Assembly (NCBI GenBank): GCA_963837365.1
Contig: CAWIMW010000002.1
Location: 1,302,001-1,366,000 of the forward strand
Source of the DNA: CAWBXL01 sp963837365
Lineage (GTDB): Bacteria; Acidobacteriota; Terriglobia; Terriglobales; Acidobacteriaceae
Length of the DNA stretch: 64,000 nt
Reading direction: 5' to 3'
Shown here: positions 1 to 7,881 of the stretch, in pieces
Numbering within the stretch: the stretch's first letter is position 1
How the letters are laid out: every line of letters starts with the position of its first letter
Program-made: the position numbers and the translations under genes
The notes under the pieces: model-generated
What the model saw: the letters and a program-made list of their open reading frames with translations, nothing else
Database searches by the model: none
What the model was told of the DNA's origin: nothing

Positions 1-912
1 CGCCGCCTCGTGAGTTTGCGGTGTAAGTTCGGCGTTCTCCGGTAGAGGAACTTCTGGGCGGCGGATGTAGTACGGCTGTGAAAGGGCCTGCACGAAGGAT
101 TGCGGAGCGCCTGCCACCAAAGACAGCTCGATATTTTTCCAGTCCTCGCCGACCGTGTTGTCCACAATCGCCCAGCCTTGCAGCAGGGGCTTGCCCTTTG
201 CGGGAATGATGATGCGGTACGTGCTCTTCCACACTGGAACTTCGCTGATGTAGCTCACCAGCAAATTGCGTTCGCCTTCGCCCGCGGTGGAGAGAGTCAT
301 ACGGCGGACGTCCTGGTCGCGCGTGGAAGCCACCAGTCCCAAAAATTTGCCGACCTCTTCATTCACCGCTTTTTCCATGACCCGCACTCGGGTGGCCGGA
401 GTCAAGTCGAATACCCGCAGCTCACCGCTGTCACTGACCACCGAAAGCTGATAGGTGGTGATTTTCTCGTCGCCCTTTCCCGGCTGTTCCCGCTTGTCCA
501 CACTGAGCAGACGGCCGAGGGCGACAGTGGGTCCGTTTTGCACTTCCAACCGCGCGCCGCGCAAGGCGCTTAGAAAGTTCACAGTGGTTGGGTCGCTTCC
601 TACCGGCAGACGCAGTGCTCCCAGACTGTGCTCCAGCGGAGCGGTTGAGTTGTAGCTGACGCCGGTAATCCTCCCGTTGCCCAGATCGAGCGCGGTCAGC
701 GACTTGAGGACATCGTTGAGCTGGTCGGTGGTGAAGTCGATACTTATGTCTTGATTGCCGCGAACGTGACCAGTGTGCTCGAAGTATCCCACGCCGTTCT
801 TGTAGAGGACCACGCGCGTCACGGGGAGCTGGGCAGAGACCTGCGAGGAGCTTTCAGCGAAACACAAAGACGATAGCAGCAGGCACACGAGTGCCGATTT
901 CCAAAAAGGCAT
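1..912 (-). CDS. DUF4139-like secreted protein, C-terminus beyond window
   Basis: The minus frame is open from the ATG at 912 to the window edge, giving 304 codons and no stop. The start has a good ribosome-binding site (AGGAGG at 917-922). The N-terminus is a signal peptide (FWKSALVCLLLSSLCFA), followed by a stretch VTRVVLYKNGVGYFEHTG and a motif LNDVLKSLTALDLG that I associate with DUF4139 / mucoidy-inhibitor-A-like proteins, a beta-rich family of unknown function common in Acidobacteriota. A later part (ISEVPVWKSTYRIIIP, then LQGWAIVDN) also fits DUF4139. The protein is probably exported to the periplasm or cell surface. The family is recognised from motif memory only, and the function is unknown. 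Confidence 0.7.
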   Translation of the reverse strand, partial: MPFWKSALVCLLLSSLCFAESSSQVSAQLPVTRVVLYKNGVGYFEHTGHVRGNQDISIDFTTDQLNDVLKSLTALDLGNGRITGVSYNSTAPLEHSLGALRLPVGSDPTTVNFLSALRGARLEVQNGPTVALGRLLSVDKREQPGKGDEKITTYQLSVVSDSGELRVFDLTPATRVRVMEKAVNEEVGKFLGLVASTRDQDVRRMTLSTAGEGERNLLVSYISEVPVWKSTYRIIIPAKGKPLLQGWAIVDNTVGEDWKNIELSLVAGAPQSFVQALSQPYYIRRPEVPLPENAELTPQTHEAA

Positions 913-1068
913 GGTTCCTCCTGGACTGAGATCTCGCTACTTCGGAGAGGAGAGCTTAAGCGCCTGAATCTTTGCGGCGCCGCTGGAAGGTATAGACACC
1001 AGCGAGGCCGAATTTGGGAGGGAAAAAGTACGGATGACTGACGCGCCGAACCCGGCGTTGCGCCCCCT

Positions 1069-1090
1069 GAACGGGCGGGGACGCCCGTTC
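1069..1090. repeat. Perfect 9-bp palindrome with 4-nt loop
   Basis: GAACGGGCG (1069-1077) and CGCCCGTTC (1082-1090) flank a GGGA loop. The hairpin lies just beyond the apt stop codon and before the next minus-strand gene. There is no U-tract, so a classical intrinsic terminator is unlikely. It has the same layout (8-9 bp stem, 4-nt loop) as the palindrome at 47603-47622, which suggests a dispersed REP-like element. Confidence 0.6.
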
Positions 1091-1098
1091 CTCCATGA

Positions 1099-1644
1099 TT
1101 ATTTGTCGTAGTGCAGGAGCGAAAACACGTCGTAAGGCTTCAGCTTGTCCTTGCCGTTCAAAAAATCTAGTTCCACTACAAAACCCAGCCCTGCGATTTC
1201 TGCCCCGAGTGAATTGGCCAACTTGGCCGTGGCTTCGGCTGTACCGCCGGTGGCAAGCAAATCATCGAGGATGACCACGCGCTGGCCTTTCTCGATCGCG
1301 TCTTTATGGATTTCCAGGACATTGCTGCCGTACTCCAGTTCATATTCCACGCGGGTGGTCGCGGCAGGCAGCTTGCCCGGTTTGCGAACCGGAACAAACC
1401 CCGCATTCAGCCGATAAGCCAGCGCGGGGCCGAAGATGAAGCCGCGCGCCTCCATGCCAAGTACCAGGTCAACTTTTTTAGGAAGGTAGTATTCCGCCAG
1501 TGCGTCAATCAGGGTGGCAAAACCCAGCTTGTCTTTGAGCAGCGTGGTGATGTCGTAGAACAAAATGCCCTTTTTGGGGAAGTCGGGGACTTCGCGGATC
1601 AACTGCTTCAGTTGCTCACAGTCTTTGGCCAGCTTGCTCGGCAT
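1099..1644 (-). CDS. apt: Adenine phosphoribosyltransferase
   Basis: A 181-residue purine-salvage enzyme that converts adenine and PRPP to AMP in the cytoplasm. The sequence begins with the family motif PDFPKKGILFYDITTLL, contains the substrate segment MEARGFIFGPALAY and the adenine-side segment VRKPGKLP, and has the PRPP-binding loop VVILDDLLATGGTAEA. Length fits the family (about 170-180). I chose the ATG at 1644, preceded by GAAGGAG, over a TTG two codons upstream. Its ATG overlaps the TAA of the upstream acylphosphatase gene (TAATG), so the two are probably translationally coupled. Confidence 0.95.
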   Translation of the reverse strand: MPSKLAKDCEQLKQLIREVPDFPKKGILFYDITTLLKDKLGFATLIDALAEYYLPKKVDLVLGMEARGFIFGPALAYRLNAGFVPVRKPGKLPAATTRVEYELEYGSNVLEIHKDAIEKGQRVVILDDLLATGGTAEATAKLANSLGAEIAGLGFVVELDFLNGKDKLKPYDVFSLLHYDK

Positions 1645-1946
1645 TACCAAGCTCCTTCAATGCGGAATGTGCTCAAGCCGGAAACCGGCCTGGCTTCTGA
1701 TTCTTGGACGTCGTCCACTCGGGATGCACGCGGCCCCTGATGCAGGCGGGAACGCAGGCCGGACAGTTGATCGCGGGTGCCCATGGCCAGGACTTCCACC
1801 GTGCCGTCGGCGTTGTTACGTACCCATCCGGCGATGCCGAGGATGTGGGCCTCCCGCTCCACGAACCAGCGGAAGCCCACACCCTGCACCCGCCCGCGCA
1901 CCAGAAAGCGGCGGGCCTGGGTGGCGGGTTGATCGGCAGTCGACAT
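1644..1946 (-). CDS. acyP: Acylphosphatase
   Basis: A 100-residue small enzyme that hydrolyses acyl phosphates. The diagnostic N-terminal segment RRFLVRGRVQGVGFRWFVE contains the catalytic arginine, and GWVRNNADGTVEVLAMG contains the catalytic asparagine, both typical of the acylphosphatase alpha/beta fold. The reading frame stays open further upstream, but that part is encoded by the dispersed palindrome at 2013-2094, so the ATG at 1946 is the likely start. The stop overlaps the start of apt. Confidence 0.92.
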   Translation of the reverse strand: MSTADQPATQARRFLVRGRVQGVGFRWFVEREAHILGIAGWVRNNADGTVEVLAMGTRDQLSGLRSRLHQGPRASRVDDVQESEARPVSGLSTFRIEGAW

Positions 1947-2012
1947 GTTCCCGGCATTTTCAGGATAAAGGCTTCTTGGGAAAAAGTCTCGTGGAGAGGG
2001 AAAGAATGAAAT

Positions 2013-2094
2013 CACCACGGAGGCACGGAGACACTGAGAAAAGCTTCGAGAATTCTTGATTCGATTTCTCCGTGACTCTGTGTCTCCGTGGTGA
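2013..2094. repeat. Large imperfect inverted repeat (CACGGAG family)
   Basis: The left arm (about 2013-2040, containing CCACGGAGGCACGGAGACAC) pairs with the right arm (about 2064-2094, containing GTGTCTCCGTGGTG), with about four mismatches over 29 bases. It sits downstream of mscL and upstream of acyP. Repeats of this type are widely scattered in acidobacterial and other soil bacterial genomes and create spurious ORFs such as the one extending acyP. A role as transcript stabiliser or attenuator between the two genes is inference. Confidence 0.75.
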
Positions 2095-2122
2095 AACACG
2101 GTTTTTGCAGCTCATCAAAGGC

Positions 2123-2527
2123 TCAGGCTACTTGCTGGGTGCAGAAGGCACAGCGCCTGGCGTCGATCGGGATTTCGCTCAGGCACTCTTTGCATTTCTT
2201 GGTTGTGGGATCAGCCGGAGCCGGCGCTTTGCGCATGCGGGCCACCAGGGCATTCACTGGAGTAACCACGAAGAAGTACACGGCTGCTGCGATCAGGAGG
2301 AAGGAAACCAGCGCGTTCAGGAAGTTGCCTATTTTGAAAACCGCGCTGCCAACCGTGAAGGTGACCGCTGAAAAATCCGTTTTGCCGACTATGGCCGCAA
2401 TGAACGGAGTGAGCAAATCGGTAGTCAGTGAGGTTACAACTGCGCCAAAGGCCGCGCCGATAACGACTCCAACTGCCAGGTCCACTACATTGCCGCGAAG
2501 AATGAACTGCTTGAATCCGCCAAGCAT
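2123..2527 (-). CDS. mscL: Large-conductance mechanosensitive channel with C-terminal zinc-ribbon-like tail
   Basis: A 134-residue inner-membrane channel that opens under hypo-osmotic stress. The N-terminal amphipathic helix and first membrane segment (FKQFILRGNVVDLAVGVVIG) are typical, and a second membrane helix spans roughly residues 70-90. The cytoplasmic C-terminal helix is replaced or extended by a tail with four cysteines in two CxxC pairs (Cys112/115 and Cys126/129), resembling a zinc ribbon. Escherichia coli MscL has no such cysteines. The core assignment is secure; metal binding by the tail is inference. Confidence 0.95.
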   Translation of the reverse strand: MLGGFKQFILRGNVVDLAVGVVIGAAFGAVVTSLTTDLLTPFIAAIVGKTDFSAVTFTVGSAVFKIGNFLNALVSFLLIAAAVYFFVVTPVNALVARMRKAPAPADPTTKKCKECLSEIPIDARRCAFCTQQVA

Positions 2528-2606
2528 AAAACCCTCCTAGAAAGAGAGCCTACTGTAAGGCGGCTGCGCATCAGAGGTCAAGCGTGACAACGCATTGCGG
2601 GGATCC

Positions 2607-3245
2607 TCAGTAAAACTGAACTGTGCTTGCAGTGCCCACCATATGCGTAAGCAGGGATTGGCTCGGCGAGATCATTAGAAATCCCACGGCGTAGCCTCCG
2701 GTCAGGGTGCATACTCCGGATTGATAAACCGCTGCTCCTGCGGAAGTTCCTTTCATGTCCTGGCGGAAAAAAGTGTGCCCTTTGATTTGTATCTCTTGAG
2801 GGTCTCCCACTGCCGTATAGCGGGCCTTTTTCATGTGGTCGGCCAGCTTGAGCACGCAATCCTTGCCGCTGGTGATTTGCGAGTTCGAGGAGACGTCTTC
2901 GGCAACCAGCGAAATGATGGCGCGGCTGTGCCCGGCGATGCCCTGCCCGGGGAGGGTCCTGAAGAGTGTTAAGAGGTGGTAGGACTTGCCCGCCTTGCGG
3001 GTCGTTTCGTCACCAGCATCGTCGTCGCTCAAACGCGCCTGCTGTGATTTTGGCAGGTGTTCCGCCACATTCGCTGCCTGCGGCACCCAGGAGGACGAGA
3101 ACGTATAGCGGAAACGGAGAAAGAAATTGGTGTAGACGTTGCCCTCAATGGTCGAGTCCGCAGGGCTGCGGTACTGACCAAGGCAACTGACACAGAGAAG
3201 TAGCGTAGTTAAATAAACTCTGGCAGAGAACCGCAAGGGAAACAA
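2607..3245 (-). CDS. Secreted protein of unknown function
   Basis: A 212-residue protein with an N-terminal signal peptide (VYLTTLLLCVSCLGQ; a cysteine near the cleavage site leaves a lipoprotein possible). The rest looks globular and soluble, and I recognise no family. It lies directly downstream of dnaN on the same strand; the short gap carries AAGGAG just before the TTG used here as start, so the exact start (3245 or a TTG at 3236) is uncertain. Co-transcription with dnaN is likely from spacing, but no functional link is evident. Confidence 0.6.
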   Translation of the reverse strand: MFPLRFSARVYLTTLLLCVSCLGQYRSPADSTIEGNVYTNFFLRFRYTFSSSWVPQAANVAEHLPKSQQARLSDDDAGDETTRKAGKSYHLLTLFRTLPGQGIAGHSRAIISLVAEDVSSNSQITSGKDCVLKLADHMKKARYTAVGDPQEIQIKGHTFFRQDMKGTSAGAAVYQSGVCTLTGGYAVGFLMISPSQSLLTHMVGTASTVQFY

Positions 3246-3252
3246 GGCTCCT

Positions 3253-4368
3253 TCAGATTCTCATTGGCATTACGATGTAGCGGTATTTGTAATCCTCGCT
3301 GTCACCGGGGCGTAGCTGTCCGGCGGACTGCGCATCCTTCAACTCCAGTTTTACGTCATCGGTGCCGCTGGCTTTCAGGAAGTCCAGAATATATTGGGCG
3401 TTGAAGCCGATGGTCAAAGCGTCGCCGTTGTATTCGATTTCCAACGAATCTTCCGATTCTCCGGTTTCGGTGGAAGAAGCGGACAGCTTCAACTCGCCTT
3501 TTTCCAGTTTCAGGCGTACGGCGCGCGAACGTTCATCGGCAAACTGGGCCACGCGAGCGATGGCTGCGCTGAGTTCGTCCCCTTGCAACGCAATGCTCTT
3601 GTTGTTGTCCTTGGGCAGAACGGCTTCGTAGTTGGGGAACTGCCCGGTAAGCTGGCGTGAGGTCAGCAGGCGCTGTCCGATGCGAAAAAATAGTGTGGAA
3701 TCGTCCTTGGCGAATTCGATGCTGTCGGAATCGGTGGAATCGAGCAGCACCTTCAGCTCGTCCATGGCTTTCTTGGGGACGAGCGTTTTCATTTCGCCGG
3801 AGACGCCTTCAAACTTCTGTCCGGCGCGCTCCACGTGCGCCAGGCGGTGGCCGTCGGTGGCCACCATGGTGATGGACTCCGGCTTCAAGACCATCAACGC
3901 GCCGTTCAGCGTGTAGCGCGATTCTTCGTTGGCGATGGCGAACCCGGTGCGGGCGATCATGCCGCGCAGTATTTGCGCGGGAATTTTGACTACTCCAGCT
4001 GACGGGAACACCGGCAGCGTGGGGAAGTTCGAGCGTGCCATGCCCACCATCTTGGTGTTCGAGCGTCCGCAGCGGATGCTGACCCAGTGGTTCTCCAACA
4101 GCTTGATAGTGATGTCGGCGTCAGGCAGCAGTCTTACGTAATCGTAAAGTTTGCGCGCGGGGATGGTGCAGGAGCCTTCTTTCTTTACCTTCACACCGCA
4201 TGAGGTGCGCAGGCTTAAATCCAAATCCGTTGCGGTGAGGGACAACTTGTCTCCCGCGGCCTCGAACAAATAATTGGAGAGAATAGGGATGGTGGTCTTG
4301 CGCTCGACCACTCCTTGAGTGGCCTGTAGTTCCTTCAGGAGTTCGGACTTGCTGACTGTGATCTCCAT
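3253..4368 (-). CDS. dnaN: DNA polymerase III sliding clamp (beta subunit)
   Basis: A 371-residue processivity clamp, a ring-forming homodimer on DNA. The N-terminus MEITVSKSELLKELQATQG aligns with the start of other DnaN proteins, followed by the typical VERKTTIPILSNYLFEA. The C-terminus ends with the conserved YKYRYIVMPMRI segment. The frame continues upstream to an ATG at 4413, but those extra 15 residues are not family-like, and AGGA lies 9 bases before 4368, so the shorter start is preferred. It lies downstream of dnaA on the same strand, with one unrelated gene between. Confidence 0.95.
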   Translation of the reverse strand: MEITVSKSELLKELQATQGVVERKTTIPILSNYLFEAAGDKLSLTATDLDLSLRTSCGVKVKKEGSCTIPARKLYDYVRLLPDADITIKLLENHWVSIRCGRSNTKMVGMARSNFPTLPVFPSAGVVKIPAQILRGMIARTGFAIANEESRYTLNGALMVLKPESITMVATDGHRLAHVERAGQKFEGVSGEMKTLVPKKAMDELKVLLDSTDSDSIEFAKDDSTLFFRIGQRLLTSRQLTGQFPNYEAVLPKDNNKSIALQGDELSAAIARVAQFADERSRAVRLKLEKGELKLSASSTETGESEDSLEIEYNGDALTIGFNAQYILDFLKASGTDDVKLELKDAQSAGQLRPGDSEDYKYRYIVMPMRI

Positions 4369-4595
4369 GGTGGTGGTTCCTGTTGCCGGTGAGGCTAAAG
4401 CTTCTACGGCCATAAGTGCGCTACCCCCGCTCGATTCAACACACCGTTATATCAAAAGTAAATCTGCGACACTAGTAAAAGGCTGGAACTTTTGGAGGAC
4501 GACTAAAAGTTGCACTGAGTTTGGTGCGAATTGAGCTACCCCGTCTGCTTTTCGGAGAAACGAAGGGGTGGCGCATTCCGGCTGGAGAACAATTC

Positions 4596-5189
4596 CTAGT
4601 GTTTTCTCAACTTTCCGAGGTCATCGATCCTATCAAGCCAGAACAGCACGGGTGTATCTCCCTCTATCCTAAGGTTAGCCACGAATACGTTGCGATCCGT
4701 TTCTATCGCAAAGAACGGCTCTTCGATATCAAACGGAATTGTTGTCCAGTAGAACTGGATCTCGCTCGTTCGTGCCGGACGAACCACTGCTTTCCGCAAG
4801 TCAGGGATCTTTTCCACCACCAGTTTCCAGAACTTATCGCGTTGTACTTGCGTACGGAATCCTCGCCCTTCGGCTTGCACCGCATCAGGGATCGAAAGAA
4901 ACATGGTCACAGGGGTGGAATCTTTGGAGAGTGAATCTTGCTCAGTCTTGAGATCGCTCCACAGTATCGGCCCACAGCTGATCGTTCCCCTTAGAAAGTT
5001 GCTGGGAATTGCCTTTGCGGAAAGTGCCTGTTCCAGCGCAGCTTTGGCTGTGCGATTAACCTCGTCGGTGGCCTTTTTGTGGGTAACGCCTTTAGGTATG
5101 TCCTGGCCGACGCACGTTGCACAGTGTAGAGCTCCAAGAGTAAACGCAATCGTGACGATTGTACGACCGGCATAACGCATCGTCTTCAT
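4596..5189 (-). CDS. Secreted protein of unknown function between dnaA and dnaN
   Basis: A 197-residue protein with a signal peptide (YAGRTIVTIAFTLGALHCATCVGQ). The mature part has no motif I recognise. A GTG at 5219 would add ten residues; the ATG at 5189 gives a more standard signal peptide. It sits on the same strand in the interval that most bacteria leave empty between dnaA and dnaN, about 40 bp from dnaA and about 230 bp from dnaN. The 227 bp after its stop toward dnaN contain no gene or motif that I can identify. Confidence 0.6.
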   Translation of the reverse strand: MKTMRYAGRTIVTIAFTLGALHCATCVGQDIPKGVTHKKATDEVNRTAKAALEQALSAKAIPSNFLRGTISCGPILWSDLKTEQDSLSKDSTPVTMFLSIPDAVQAEGRGFRTQVQRDKFWKLVVEKIPDLRKAVVRPARTSEIQFYWTTIPFDIEEPFFAIETDRNVFVANLRIEGDTPVLFWLDRIDDLGKLRKH

Positions 5190-5228
5190 GAAGTGCGGGT
5201 AGACCAACTGGGCCTGCACTTGCCTCGC

Positions 5229-6599
5229 CTAACCGCCCAACTGCTCGGTCATCTTGTTCAGCAGGCGGTTCAGATCTTTATCGGTCGCACGGGTTCTTTC
5301 GATCTTCTCTACCGAGTGAAGAACCGTGGTGTGGTGCTTGCCGCCGAACTGGCGTCCGATTTCCGGCAGCGACGCTTCGGTCAGGTGCTTGGAGAGATAC
5401 ATGGCAATCTGCCGGGGATAAACTACCGCGCGCGCATTGTTCTTGGCCTTGATCTCAGTCAGGCGCAGGCCAAACTGCTCGGCTACAGCTTTCTGGATGG
5501 ATTCAATCGTTACCCGGCGGGCCTGGGAGTCAATGAAGTTCTTCAGTACCTGCTGCGCGTAGGGCAGGGTGATCTCAGCGCCGATCAATGACGAGTGCGC
5601 CACCAGACGGATCAAAGCGCCTTCCAATTCACGCACGTTGGAGCGGATATTGGAGGCGATATACAAGGCAACATCGGTCGGCAGCGTGACTTTTTCGCTT
5701 TCCGACTTCTTTTGCAGAATGGCGACCTTGGTCTCTAGGTCCGGCGGCTGGATGTCGGCGATCAGTCCCCACTCAAAACGGCTGCGCAAGCGGTCTTCGA
5801 TCTCAGCCAGTTCCTTCGGAGAACGGTCGCTGGCGATCACGATCTGCTTCATGGATTCGTGCAGCGCGTTGAAGGTATGGAAGAACTCTTCCTGCGTCCG
5901 CTCTTTCTGCGCTAGAAACTGGATGTCGTCAATGAGCAGCACGTCCACGTTGCGGTATTTGTCGCGGAAGCTGGTCATCTTGTCGTAGCGCAGCGAGTTG
6001 ATCATTTCGTTGGTGAACTTCTCGCTGGAGATGTAGCAGATGGCCGCCTGCGGCATTTGCCGCCGGATCTGGTGCCCGATGGCCTGCATCAGGTGGGTCT
6101 TGCCCATACCGACCCCGCCATACAGGAACAACGGGTTGTAAGCCTTCGAAGGCCGCTCTGCCACCGCCTGGCACGCGGCATGAGCAAACTGGTTGCCGCT
6201 GCCGATCACGAACGCATCGAAGGTGTAGCGGGGATTCAGCTGCGCTGCGCCATCCCAGTCGAAACGCGACTGCGCTACCGGCGATGTGGATGCCTGCATG
6301 TTCAATCCGCCGTTGTGGCGGACGGGGGTCGAAGCCGGATCGTCATCCGCTACGAACTGCACGTCCTGATACTCCAGGCCTAAATTGTCCAACGCTTCCT
6401 GAATGAGGTCGCCATACTTATCGCCCACCTGGCGAAAATCGTTGTTGGGCACCTTCACAAACAAAATCCCACCGTTGGCGTGGCTGAAGCGGGTGGGTTT
6501 CAACCAGGTATCGTAGGAATGGCGGTTGATCTTCTTCTCGAGCGCATCCAGGACGCGCAACCAGGGGTTCGGAGCAGCGGTGGCAGTAGGAACCGACAT
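5229..6599 (-). CDS. dnaA: Chromosomal replication initiator protein
   Basis: A 456-residue AAA+ initiator that binds DnaA boxes and melts oriC. Domain I (NPWLRVLDALEKKINRHSYDTWL) is followed by a linker, the AAA+ domain with P-loop YGGVGMGKTHLMQAIG and Walker B VDVLLIDDIQFL, and the C-terminal helix-turn-helix with the signature HHTTVLHSVEKIERT. The frame can be extended to a TTG at 6662, but the ATG at 6599 directly precedes domain I. The gene is transcribed away from the AT-rich gap facing rpmH. Confidence 0.96.
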   Translation of the reverse strand: MSVPTATAAPNPWLRVLDALEKKINRHSYDTWLKPTRFSHANGGILFVKVPNNDFRQVGDKYGDLIQEALDNLGLEYQDVQFVADDDPASTPVRHNGGLNMQASTSPVAQSRFDWDGAAQLNPRYTFDAFVIGSGNQFAHAACQAVAERPSKAYNPLFLYGGVGMGKTHLMQAIGHQIRRQMPQAAICYISSEKFTNEMINSLRYDKMTSFRDKYRNVDVLLIDDIQFLAQKERTQEEFFHTFNALHESMKQIVIASDRSPKELAEIEDRLRSRFEWGLIADIQPPDLETKVAILQKKSESEKVTLPTDVALYIASNIRSNVRELEGALIRLVAHSSLIGAEITLPYAQQVLKNFIDSQARRVTIESIQKAVAEQFGLRLTEIKAKNNARAVVYPRQIAMYLSKHLTEASLPEIGRQFGGKHHTTVLHSVEKIERTRATDKDLNRLLNKMTEQLGG

Positions 6600-6764
6600 A
6601 GATGAATTCAAAATGGCCGCCTTCGCAGGCCGGGTATCAGTACGTTGTGTTTGAAAATGCAACTGCTAATAAAGAACTCGATCGAACGAACGCGGCGTGA
6701 ACCCAAGGACCTTGAAGCAAAAATAATCGTGAATCAGATCGGCATACTAGCACAAAATTTTCGC

Positions 6765-6780
6765 TGTGAAGAGATTCACG
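6765..6780. promoter_or_regulatory. CRP/FNR-like dyad upstream of dnaA
   Basis: TGTGA (6765-6769), six bases, then TCACG (6776-6780), nine of ten bases of the TGTGA-N6-TCACA consensus for CRP/FNR-family regulators. It lies about 165 bp upstream of the dnaA start at the left edge of the AT-rich tract. The reading as a regulator site is inference. Confidence 0.35.
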
Positions 6781-6968
6781 AACAGAATTTTTAACGTGAC
6801 CGTAATGATTCATAACTCTTAAAAAAAATCTGTCAAGTGTTCACTTTATAACTGCCGCGCGAGTTGTGCAGTTACGGTATAAATTTTCATAAGTGCGATT
6901 TATTTTTTTTCAAATGTCAAGTAGAAAGATGAATTGGCGCAAGAAAATTTCAGCGCAGATACCTTCCG

Positions 6969-7078
6969 CTGAGAACTGAGGGCCGGGAACAGAGGACTGA
7001 TTCCTTAACCCCTGCGTTTCGGTGATCAAGAATATCGGCCCCCTATCCAGTTGTCAGTTCCCGGTTCTCAGTTCTCAG
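6969..7078. repeat. Inverted repeat pair (CTGAGAACTGAG family)
   Basis: Arm 6969-6990 (CTGAGAACTGAG then GGCCGGGAAC) pairs with arm 7057-7078 in 20 of 22 positions, with a 66-base spacer. A related sequence occurs inside mnmE at 11994-12029, so this is a dispersed repeat rather than an origin-specific element. Confidence 0.65.
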
Positions 7079-7091
7079 TGTCCTGCCTGGT

Positions 7092-7120
7092 TTGCCGCCC
7101 TGCGCAGCGTCATTTATACT
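7092..7120 (+). promoter_or_regulatory. Probable sigma70-type promoter of rpmH
   Basis: TTGCCG (7092-7097) and TATACT (7115-7120) are separated by 17 bases, close to the housekeeping consensus. The promoter lies about 60 bp upstream of the rpmH start and would drive the rpmH-rnpA-yidD-yidC gene set. Confidence 0.45.
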
Positions 7121-7141
7121 TTCTTTTCCAACTCGTGGCGC

Positions 7142-7157
7142 TGTGACGAGCGTCACA
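7142..7157. promoter_or_regulatory. Perfect CRP/FNR-type palindrome in the rpmH leader
   Basis: TGTGA-CGAGCG-TCACA matches the TGTGA-N6-TCACA consensus at all ten positions, and the dyad extends one base each side (CTGTGACG / CGTCACAG, 7141-7158). It lies downstream of the probable -10 box and just before the rpmH ribosome-binding site (ACAGGAG), so it could act as a roadblock operator or as an RNA hairpin in the leader. Confidence 0.4.
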
Positions 7158-7182
7158 GACAGAACAGGAGCACTTATTTTTC

Positions 7183-7338
7183 ATGCCCAAGCGCACTTTC
7201 CAGCCGAACCGGCGGCACCGTTCGAAGACACACGGGTTTCGCACCCGCATGAAGACCAAGACGGGCCGTGCGGTGCTTTCCCGCCGCCGTGCCAAAGGCC
7301 GTAAGCGGGTGGCGGTAAAGCCCGGCTTCCGCGAGTAG
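7183..7338 (+). CDS. rpmH: Ribosomal protein bL34
   Basis: A 51-residue, very basic protein starting MPKRTFQPNRRHRSKTHGFR and continuing with the L34 signature TRMKTKTGRAVLSRRRAKGR. It is a component of the 50S subunit. The family is normally 44-50 residues. A ribosome-binding site ACAGGAG precedes the ATG. It is followed by rnpA, the near-universal arrangement next to oriC. Confidence 0.97.
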   Translation: MPKRTFQPNRRHRSKTHGFRTRMKTKTGRAVLSRRRAKGRKRVAVKPGFRE

Positions 7339-7357
7339 TCCTTCTAGTTCCCGGAAA

Positions 7358-7810
7358 TTGGCGGGAGTTCGCACAGCTGATGCCGAATCTTGCGGTGTGA
7401 GCGGCAACGCTCGGAATGAGAGTGCCGATCTGTCCGGTCCCGATCAGCGCGAGACGTTTCCGCGCAGCGCACGGTTGCTCCGGCATGCCGACTTTGAGCA
7501 GGTGTACAAGCGCGGCCGCCGTCACTTCAGCGCGCACCTGACGGTATTTTTCCTGCCGCGCGAGCAGGATGGCGGGATGCGGGTAGGCTTTACCGTCGGC
7601 AAGGTTTTGGGTGGAGCGGTGGTGCGCAACCGGATGAAGCGCCGTTTGCGGGAGGCTGTCCGCCTGGAAGGATTGCGGCAAGTCGCAGTGGATGTGGTGG
7701 TCAACCCCAAAAAGTCTTTGCTGGCGGCTGAGTTCCCCGAATTGCGCAAGGAAATAGGGCGGGCATTTCAGGTGATCGAACAGAAGTTGACAGCGACGCG
7801 TAACCCATAG
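7358..7810 (+). CDS. rnpA: Ribonuclease P protein component
   Basis: The protein subunit of RNase P, which matures the 5' end of tRNAs. The conserved N-terminal segment FPRSARLLRHADFEQVYKRG is followed by the RNR signature region VGFTVGKVLGGAVVRNRMKR, with basic residues that contact RNA. The first 30-35 residues before FPRSAR are not conserved and depend on a TTG start at 7358; a GTG at 7397 is an alternative. Total length is 150 residues with the longer start, versus a family norm of about 110-130, which also argues for a later start. Confidence 0.93.
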   Translation: MAGVRTADAESCGVSGNARNESADLSGPDQRETFPRSARLLRHADFEQVYKRGRRHFSAHLTVFFLPREQDGGMRVGFTVGKVLGGAVVRNRMKRRLREAVRLEGLRQVAVDVVVNPKKSLLAAEFPELRKEIGRAFQVIEQKLTATRNP

Positions 7811-7881
7811 GGACGGCCGCCCCCTCGACGTCGCTCAGGTCAAGTCTCGGCTGACTGCCGGGACAAGGCCCGGAACATTTC

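Larger units (their letters stand above)
6600..7182. other. Candidate oriC region between dnaA and rpmH
   Basis: A 583-bp non-coding gap between divergently transcribed dnaA and rpmH, the classical position of bacterial oriC. The section from about 6770 to 6950 is strikingly AT-rich (runs of A and T such as those at 6830 and 6901), suited to unwinding. No perfect TTATCCACA box was found; the nearest matches (around 6730 and 6766) have two mismatches to TGTGAATAA. The gap also contains two CRP/FNR-like dyads, a large inverted repeat and a probable rpmH promoter. Assignment rests on gene context rather than on recognisable boxes. Confidence 0.45.

Noticed and set aside
1043..1057. Short dyad CGCCG-AACCC-GGCG near the DUF4139 gene as a terminator
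   Set aside because: The stem is only four to five bases and has no following T-run.
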